From Prochlorococcus sp. AG-409-J19 (lineage in GTDB: Bacteria; Cyanobacteriota; Cyanobacteriia; PCC-6307; Cyanobiaceae): a stretch of DNA of 32,481 nt. The translations under genes were made by a program, and so were the position numbers. The notes beneath the pieces are model-generated. The model made no database searches, was not told the origin of the DNA, and saw nothing but the letters and a program-made list of their open reading frames with translations. This document shows positions 27,025-32,481 of this stretch, piece by piece. Each line of letters starts with the position of its first letter. The stretch's first letter is position 1. The stretch lies in assembly GCA_003215635.1 (NCBI GenBank), contig QCKC01000015.1, positions 1-32,481 of the forward strand, in the 5' to 3' direction.

Positions 27025-27652
27025 GGATTTTTCTTCAAATAATGCCTTACTGAAATTAATAAGCAATGGAATCAAACTATGGATTAGAAGTCAATGTAAA
27101 ATAAATGGTGATTTAAAACTAGATTTAACTGGATCATTAAAAGATTTAATTAGAGGTAAACTAGAAAAATGCGAATTACATGCAACAAATGCAGTATATA
27201 AAGGACTTAAATTCAAAGAAATATCATTAGAATCTGGACAGATCGATATGAGATTAAACTTCCTAAACCCAAATACTCTCGGTAAAGCCACTATCAATGA
27301 AAACTTCACTGTACAGGGGAAGATAATAATGGATGGAGAAATGTTTGCCCGATCACTCAAATCTGATCAGTGGGAATGGCTTGCTATATGGCTATCCAAT
27401 AAATTAACCAGATTGGATAGGCTGTCCCAAATCAATATAGAAGGAAATCACTTATTATTCAAACCAAAAGATAGTAACGATACACCCAAAAATGATTTAA
27501 TTTTCTCAATGAAGTCTTCAAAAGGGAAAATAATATTATACAATGAAAACATAGAAGAGATTTTCCCATTAGATGAGGCCATTAAAATTGAAAATGCAAC
27601 ATTAAATGGATCAGAGATAGAGCTTATTGGGCAGGCAAAAGTAACTATCTAA
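27017..27652 (+). CDS. DUF2993 (LmeA-like) family protein
   Basis: This 211-residue protein, from ATG 27017, has the repeating short-beta pattern of DUF2993: DLKLDLTGSLKDLIRGKLEKCELHA, then AVYKGLKFKEISLESGQIDMRLN. Family members such as mycobacterial LmeA bind phospholipids and are related to TULIP-type lipid carriers. The cyanobacterial versions are uncharacterised. I see no strong signal peptide. ATG 26984 (11 more residues) is less likely because it would overlap the hydrolase by 41 bases, against 8 with this start. The gene ends two bases from the cdsA stop, tail to tail. Confidence 0.75.
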   Translation: MNKDFSSNNALLKLISNGIKLWIRSQCKINGDLKLDLTGSLKDLIRGKLEKCELHATNAVYKGLKFKEISLESGQIDMRLNFLNPNTLGKATINENFTVQGKIIMDGEMFARSLKSDQWEWLAIWLSNKLTRLDRLSQINIEGNHLLFKPKDSNDTPKNDLIFSMKSSKGKIILYNENIEEIFPLDEAIKIENATLNGSEIELIGQAKVTI

Positions 27653-27654
27653 AT

Positions 27655-28542
27655 TCAATTCTTTACGACGGAAGTCATTAGGATAATCGCATAGTATACG
27701 ACTGCTGAAGTAAACAGATAACTATCTATCCTGTCCAAGATTCCCCCGTGACCTGGAAGCGCATCTCCTGAGTCTTTAATACCTGCACTTCTTTTCATCA
27801 TAGATTCGATTAGGTCCCCAACTAATGCAAAAATAGCAACTAGAGACCCTAGAATAATACCTATCAAATAGCCAAATCTTAAGAAAAATAATTCACCCGC
27901 TATGACCCCAATAATAATCGAGAAAAAGATTCCTCCCAATGCTCCTTCTACAGTTTTACTTGGTGAGATAGGGGACAACTGATGTTTACCAAAATTACTT
28001 CCTACAACATAAGAACCTATATCACTAGCAACAATCATGAAACATGCTAAAAAAGTTATCACCATACCTAAGGTAATAAAATTGGTATCAAATAAAGACT
28101 TCAACTGTATTACAGGAAAGAGATCAAAATCATTTAGATTACGTAGTTTAATCCAATGGCTTGGAAGGAATCCAAGATAAAATAGTCCGAAAATTGATGC
28201 GGCTATATCTGCAATTGATCCCGTAACTGGTTGAAGTAATAACCATCCACAAATAGCTGCTCCGGATATAGGCAAAATTGCAGAAGACAAATCTGCAGGG
28301 AGGCCTCCAACAACACCCCATTGTGTAAATATCAATAACAATTGGCATGCAACCAGTGTGGTTTTAGTAGCAGGACGGATTCCAGTAAATTGAGCCATGC
28401 GGAAAAATTCCAACAAAGCAAGATGGACAATTACGCAAAGTGCAATTGTGAACCACCAACCTCCAAGACCTACGACTAACAAGCCAAATAAACCTGCTAA
28501 GAGACCACTTCTAAAACGCTGATGAAAGAACCCCTGCTCCAT
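27655..28542 (-). CDS. cdsA: Phosphatidate cytidylyltransferase CdsA
   Basis: This 295-residue multi-pass membrane enzyme has hydrophobic helices through the whole length. It carries the CdsA signature near residues 240-275: SMMKRSAGIKDSGDALPGHGG, then ILDRIDSYL (pattern S-x-x-KR-x4-KD-x-G-x3-PGHGG-x2-DR-D). A SPSKTVEGALGG segment precedes it. It makes CDP-diacylglycerol from phosphatidate and CTP at the inner membrane, the branch point to phosphatidylglycerol in cyanobacteria. Its start MEQGFFHQRF at 28542 is well placed. It lies tail-to-tail with the DUF2993 gene. Confidence 0.95.
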   Translation of the reverse strand: MEQGFFHQRFRSGLLAGLFGLLVVGLGGWWFTIALCVIVHLALLEFFRMAQFTGIRPATKTTLVACQLLLIFTQWGVVGGLPADLSSAILPISGAAICGWLLLQPVTGSIADIAASIFGLFYLGFLPSHWIKLRNLNDFDLFPVIQLKSLFDTNFITLGMVITFLACFMIVASDIGSYVVGSNFGKHQLSPISPSKTVEGALGGIFFSIIIGVIAGELFFLRFGYLIGIILGSLVAIFALVGDLIESMMKRSAGIKDSGDALPGHGGILDRIDSYLFTSAVVYYAIILMTSVVKN

Positions 28543-28600
28543 GTAAAAAGATTAGATAGTTGATCTAGAGAAAATTCATAAGGTCCAAAGACCAACTATA

Positions 28601-28628
28601 TAAATAAACATGCATTTTTATTTATTTA
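28601..28628. terminator. Weak A/T hairpin in the cdsA-decarboxylase gap
   Basis: TAAATAAA (28601-28608) and TTTATTTA (28621-28628) are complementary across a 12-base loop. It lies downstream of the decarboxylase stop on the minus strand and upstream of cdsA. The stem is A-T only, so it is a weak candidate terminator. Confidence 0.25.
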
Positions 28629-28670
28629 AACAAAATCTTAACTCAATTCAAGTTTTACAAAACGCATCGA

Positions 28671-30089
28671 CTAAATAGTTAGCTCATTATCACCAGCTAC
28701 AACATTAATTTGATTGGGAACCTGTGAAGGCCACAAAGCGGATTGGTTAAGCATCCAATCAACCCGATCTCTATCAAGCTTCTCTCCGGGAACAGCTAAA
28801 GGGATTCCAGGAGGATAGGGACAGATTAAATCAGAAAGAATTCTCCCTTCTGCTTTGGCCAGATAAATTGACTCACGTTGAGCCCTCCATGCGGAAGAGA
28901 TTTCCATTTCTGGAATGGAAATTTTTGGAATAGGAGGAGGAGAAAAAGTTTCAAAAGGGGAACCAGTACCTTTGCAATTAACAAGTTCATGCCAAAGGTC
29001 CCTAATTAGATCTCTTAGGCCCATGTGGTGAGCTAAACCCAAACAAAAAGTCAGGCAACCAGGTTCTGGGAGTTCTGCCATAACACCATTCTTTATAAAC
29101 CAATCATCTGCAACAAAGCCGTTAATTCCTTCTCTTGCGGTATGCAAAATCAACCTAAGAGGGTCTTGATTATCCAATAAAGGGACACCATCTTTTCGAA
29201 GTCCGTCAGCCAAAATGCGTGCATCTAATATGCGCTCTTTTAACCGTTTCAATCCCTCTGGATCTTTAAACTCTTTTAAAGAAGCCTCACAAGAAGCCAA
29301 TAGCAAAGAACTTGGACTGGTGGTTTGCAACCAACTAAGACTTCTATCAATTCTGCGCGTATCAATTAAATTTCCCTTCGCCCAAAGCACAGCAGATTGA
29401 ACTAAACCTTGAGCTGATTTATGCAGAGAATGAACAATTAGATCTGCATTAGCTACCAATGCAGATTTCGGCAAAACTTCTTCAACATCACTAACAAAAT
29501 ATGCACCATGAGCCTCGTCAACCAATACAGGTAAATTCTTTCTATGCAAATATGAAACTATTGGTTTTAGATCAATGGCATATCCGTGATAAGTCGGATT
29601 CACAAGAACTGCACATGAAATATCCAAACCCTTTTCAAAAACTGCCGCAATCACGCCCTCCATCCAGGACAGATCAGGATTTGTGTAATGTCCTCTATCA
29701 GAAAGAAAAGGAATATCAAAAAGTACTGGGGTTAAGCCACCTAGTAAACAAGCATGCAAAATACTCTTATGAACATTGCGCGGAATCAAAACAGCATCCC
29801 CAGGAGATGAAATTGCCAACAGAGAAGCCTGAAGCAAACCTGTCGCTCCATTAACCCCATACCAACAACGATCAGCCCCAAAGGCTTCTGCGGAAGCTTT
29901 TTGACTTTCTGCTACAGCACCTAGAGGAAGGAGAGGGCCGCCAAAGTCAGGGATTTCAGGCAGATCCCAGGCTCCTGCTCTATTAGCGAGCAACTCCCGA
30001 ATCTCAAAAGGCAGTGCCAACCCACGACCATGAGCAGGTAAAAAAAGATTTCGACCTTGATCTTTAGTCAAAAAGGAAGGAAGGGCCAT
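28671..30089 (-). CDS. Orn/Lys/Arg decarboxylase family protein (PLP, fold type I)
   Basis: This 472-residue PLP enzyme has the family landmarks: N-terminal HGRGLALP, NGATGLLQASLLA, DEAHGAYF (D191, H194), and HSLHKSAQGL with the PLP lysine K224. It is the short form found in cyanobacteria and Gram-positives, without the N-terminal wing domain of inducible enterobacterial decarboxylases. Members decarboxylate arginine, lysine or ornithine for polyamine synthesis. The substrate cannot be settled here; arginine is common in cyanobacteria. The start ATG 30089 is clear, and the gene is divergent from the UbiB-like gene across 53 bases. Confidence 0.88.
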   Translation of the reverse strand: MALPSFLTKDQGRNLFLPAHGRGLALPFEIRELLANRAGAWDLPEIPDFGGPLLPLGAVAESQKASAEAFGADRCWYGVNGATGLLQASLLAISSPGDAVLIPRNVHKSILHACLLGGLTPVLFDIPFLSDRGHYTNPDLSWMEGVIAAVFEKGLDISCAVLVNPTYHGYAIDLKPIVSYLHRKNLPVLVDEAHGAYFVSDVEEVLPKSALVANADLIVHSLHKSAQGLVQSAVLWAKGNLIDTRRIDRSLSWLQTTSPSSLLLASCEASLKEFKDPEGLKRLKERILDARILADGLRKDGVPLLDNQDPLRLILHTAREGINGFVADDWFIKNGVMAELPEPGCLTFCLGLAHHMGLRDLIRDLWHELVNCKGTGSPFETFSPPPIPKISIPEMEISSAWRAQRESIYLAKAEGRILSDLICPYPPGIPLAVPGEKLDRDRVDWMLNQSALWPSQVPNQINVVAGDNELTI

Positions 30090-30142
30090 GAAATTATTTC
30101 TATGTTTATAAAGTTATTGAAGAAAAGTATTGAGTCCATTCA

Positions 30143-31855
30143 TTGACCGTCTATCTAAACAAGCAATCCGTCCCTTCTGGGCAAGAACCGATGCCGCTTG
30201 AATATGATTCGGCAAAGGATTTCGCCTGGCTTTTAGCAAAGCCGTGGATCTGGTTCCCAAGACTCTTTGAAGTATTGGGAACCATGACAGTACTAGGGGT
30301 AATGTTCTTGGTTGAGGGATCAAGTAAAGAAATACTTATACAAAAACGTTTTGCAAAGAGATTGCTAACTACTCTTACCAAACTAGGTCCATGTTTTATC
30401 AAAGTTGGGCAGTCCCTCTCTACTCGTCCAGATCTTGTTAAAAGAATATGGCTAGATGAATTGACAAAACTGCAAGATGACCTTCCACCTTTTAGTCATG
30501 AAATTGCCTTAAAGATTTTAGAAGAAGAACTAGGGGCCCCCGCTGAACAAATATTTGAAGAGTTTCCTGACCATCCTGTAGCTGCAGCGAGCCTAGGACA
30601 AGTATACAAAGCCCGTCTAAAAGGAAATTATTGGGTTGCAGTTAAAGTACAAAGACCAAATCTCTCATTTATTATACGAAGAGATCTCGTTCTAATAAGG
30701 ATTTTATGTATTTTTTCATCTCCTATTTTACCGTTAAATTTAGGATTCGGGCTAGGTGAAATAATTGATGAATTTGGAAGAAGTCTTTTCCGAGAAATTG
30801 ATTATAGAAAAGAAGCAGATAATGCAATATTTTTTGCTTCATTCTTTGCAAATAATTCCGCAGTAAAAGTTCCTGAAGTGGAAAGAATTATTTCTTCCAA
30901 CAAAGTACTTACTACAAGCTGGATTGAAGGAGTAAAGTTACATGATGCGAAAAAACTAAAGTCCAATCAATACGACATAAAGGCTCTAATACGTACTGGA
31001 GTAATTAGTGGTTTGCAACAACTTCTAGAGTTTGGATATTTCCATGCTGATCCTCATCCAGGAAATATGTTTGCGCTTAATGGCAAAACTGGTGAGCTAG
31101 GAAATATTGCATATGTAGATTTTGGGATGATGGATTCAATTAGCGATAGAGATAGGTTGAAACTTACCGGAGCTGTAGTTCATCTAATTAACGACGACTT
31201 CAAATCCCTTGCCAAAGATTTTGTAGACCTTGGTTTTCTCAATCCTGAAATAGATCTAACACCAATAGTGCCTGTTCTTAAAGAAGTTCTTGGTGGATCT
31301 TTAGGGGACTCAGTTCAAACATTTAACTTCAAGTCAATTACAGACAAGTTTTCTGAACTTATGTTTGACTATCCCTTCAGAGTACCAGCACGTTTTGCTT
31401 TAATCATCCGTGCTGTAGTCAGTCAAGAAGGTTTAGCACTTTCACTAGATCCAAACTTCAAAATAATTAGAATTGCCTACCCGTATGTCGCAAAAAGATT
31501 AATATCTGGAGATACAAGTGAGATGCTCGATATACTTATAGATGTTATTTTTGACAATGATGGAAATCTCAGGGTTGAAAGAATTAAAAATCTGATGGAT
31601 ATTTTATCAACAGAAAGTTCAAACAATGAGCAATCAAGTATTCTTCCTATAGCAAAAGCTGGGCTGGAATTAATTCTCAAGCCTGAAGCATCGTTGCTAA
31701 GACAACGTCTTTTGCTGACGTTAGTAAAGAATGACAAGCTAGATACATCGGACATGAAAGCATTAATAAAATTACTAAGGAGGACGTTCCGTCCTCGGGC
31801 AATAATCAATGAAGTCTCGCAGAAATTCAACCCATTGCAAAGATTTAAGGTATAA
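30143..31855 (+). CDS. ABC1/UbiB/AarF-family atypical protein kinase
   Basis: This 570-residue protein has the ABC1/UbiB kinase-like motifs in order: the family-specific KVGQSLSTRPDL, the alanine-rich AAASLGQVYKA, the ATP-binding lysine in VAVKVQRP, the catalytic loop GYFHADPHPGN, and the metal motif YVDFGMMD. Family members support ubiquinone and, in cyanobacteria and plastids, plastoquinone and prenylquinone metabolism. The C-terminal ~150 residues lack kinase motifs and may form a membrane-associated part, with no clear transmembrane helix. The frame begins at TTG 30143; an ATG at 30191 would shorten it by 16 residues, and neither has a clear ribosome binding site. The start is thus uncertain. 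It lies divergent to the decarboxylase. Confidence 0.88.
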   Translation: MTVYLNKQSVPSGQEPMPLEYDSAKDFAWLLAKPWIWFPRLFEVLGTMTVLGVMFLVEGSSKEILIQKRFAKRLLTTLTKLGPCFIKVGQSLSTRPDLVKRIWLDELTKLQDDLPPFSHEIALKILEEELGAPAEQIFEEFPDHPVAAASLGQVYKARLKGNYWVAVKVQRPNLSFIIRRDLVLIRILCIFSSPILPLNLGFGLGEIIDEFGRSLFREIDYRKEADNAIFFASFFANNSAVKVPEVERIISSNKVLTTSWIEGVKLHDAKKLKSNQYDIKALIRTGVISGLQQLLEFGYFHADPHPGNMFALNGKTGELGNIAYVDFGMMDSISDRDRLKLTGAVVHLINDDFKSLAKDFVDLGFLNPEIDLTPIVPVLKEVLGGSLGDSVQTFNFKSITDKFSELMFDYPFRVPARFALIIRAVVSQEGLALSLDPNFKIIRIAYPYVAKRLISGDTSEMLDILIDVIFDNDGNLRVERIKNLMDILSTESSNNEQSSILPIAKAGLELILKPEASLLRQRLLLTLVKNDKLDTSDMKALIKLLRRTFRPRAIINEVSQKFNPLQRFKV

Positions 31856-31920
31856 ATTTCCAAGGAATGCGATAAAGTAATTGACTCGGATACAATTTAG
31901 TTACATTTCACAGGGACCCA

Positions 31921-32379
31921 ATGGAACCAAATCCTACTGAATTCCTTAGAGAAGGGAACGGGATTGACAACAACTCCATAAGTAACCTAAGTACAGAGAA
32001 TCTTATGAATAGTTATTCAACATTACAGATATATGAATTTCCAATAAAGGTAATAACTATAGGTATTGTAATTGCGCTTATATTTGGGATAGCATTTGGG
32101 TATTCTCTTCAACGTAAAGTTAAATTATGGGAGAGTGGGGAAAGCCCATCAATAGTTTTGGGGACTCCTCAAACCATAACTTTCTGGATTTGCAGCTTCA
32201 TAGGGTTAACTGTTTTCTTCACTGGCTCATTAGAAATTTTGGGATTTGCCCCATTAAAATGTTTATTATTCTCACTCCTGATCGCAGTAGGATCAGGGAT
32301 ACCTATGTGGAGAGTTCTCAAAGAGCTATTAACCCAGATAGCGGAAGGTAAACTGAAAGAGTTAGATGAATTCCTTTAA
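31921..32379 (+). CDS. Small integral membrane protein, cyanobacterial, unknown function
   Basis: This 152-residue protein has a polar, Asn/Ser-rich N-terminal ~38 residues and then three hydrophobic segments (about 45-63, 86-104 and 112-129). A short amphipathic C-terminus (LTQIAEGKLKELDEFL) follows. The loop after helix 1 (LQRKVKLWESGE...LGTPQTI) is polar. I do not recognise a named family; proteins like this are widespread in cyanobacteria as conserved hypotheticals. No catalytic motif is visible. The stop codon overlaps the terminator stem that follows. It lies 65 bases after the UbiB-like gene on the same strand and may be co-transcribed. Confidence 0.7.
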   Translation: MEPNPTEFLREGNGIDNNSISNLSTENLMNSYSTLQIYEFPIKVITIGIVIALIFGIAFGYSLQRKVKLWESGESPSIVLGTPQTITFWICSFIGLTVFFTGSLEILGFAPLKCLLFSLLIAVGSGIPMWRVLKELLTQIAEGKLKELDEFL

Positions 32380-32408
32380 ATCCTAATTGGTAAATCCAAT
32401 TAGGATTT
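32378..32408 (+). terminator. Perfect 13-bp hairpin at the end of the membrane protein gene
   Basis: AAATCCTAATTGG (32378-32390) and CCAATTAGGATTT (32396-32408) pair perfectly around a 5-base loop (TAAAT). The left arm includes the last two bases of the stop codon. An A-rich stretch rather than a T tract follows. It is likely to mark the 3' end of the mRNA. The remaining 73 bases to the window edge hold nothing I can identify. Confidence 0.65.
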
Positions 32409-32481
32409 AAAAAATATTATGCATATAGGTAATTGTTTATTTGAGAGTTACGCAAAGCTAATAATCCATCTCTTTGGAGTC

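Noticed and set aside
29501..29854. 117-codon plus-strand frame opposite the decarboxylase gene
   Set aside because: It is antisense to conserved decarboxylase coding sequence and resembles no family; a shadow frame.

Overview
The window looks like a piece of a low-GC marine picocyanobacterial chromosome, most likely a low-light-type Prochlorococcus. This rests on the AT-rich but dense coding, the frequent TTG/GTG starts with weak ribosome binding sites, a PsbP-like lipoprotein, a short glycine-tailed RRM protein, a cyanobacterial-type ClpC, and several protein families I associate with marine Synechococcus/Prochlorococcus. The species is an inference. I see no insertion sequence, phage, CRISPR array, rRNA or tRNA. 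No stretch longer than about 300 bases lacks a gene.

Region 1 (1-8944, plus strand) is a RecBCD locus: recC (cut at its first codons by the window edge), a membrane methyltransferase of the isoprenylcysteine methyltransferase type, recB, and recD overlapping recB by 4 bases. A strong hairpin follows recD. The recC product appears to lack most of the usual N-terminal helicase-like domain. Region 2 (9078-13816, plus) holds a DeaD/CsdA-type RNA helicase with a small putative exported Cys-containing protein directly behind it, an RRM RNA-binding protein with a long leader, and an MsbA-like ABC exporter.

Region 3 (13887-16093) has a PsbP-like lipoprotein (minus) divergent from recR, which is followed by lipA. 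recR shows no ATG, GTG or TTG where its conserved N-terminus must begin. Region 4 (16095-21652, minus) is a tight gene string, read in the order lysA, cdaA (c-di-AMP synthase), uppS, bioB, trhO, and a GNAT-like hypothetical. Three of its junctions are overlaps or gaps of under 5 bases.

Region 5 (21719-27652, plus) holds rimI, clpC, then a GldA-family dehydrogenase, an alpha/beta hydrolase and a DUF2993-type protein packed as an operon. The last runs tail-to-tail into cdsA (minus). Region 6 (28671-32379) has an Orn/Lys/Arg decarboxylase (minus) divergent from a UbiB/AarF-type kinase, and a small three-helix membrane protein closed by a perfect hairpin.

Nearly everything is housekeeping. I found no convincing new multi-gene system. 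The points most worth a second look are the shortened RecC, the recR start, the methyltransferase inside the recBCD locus, the active-site substitutions in CdaA and the GldA-like protein, the perfect palindrome at the clpC start, and a ribosome-binding-site-led short reading frame overlapping the start of the ABC exporter.
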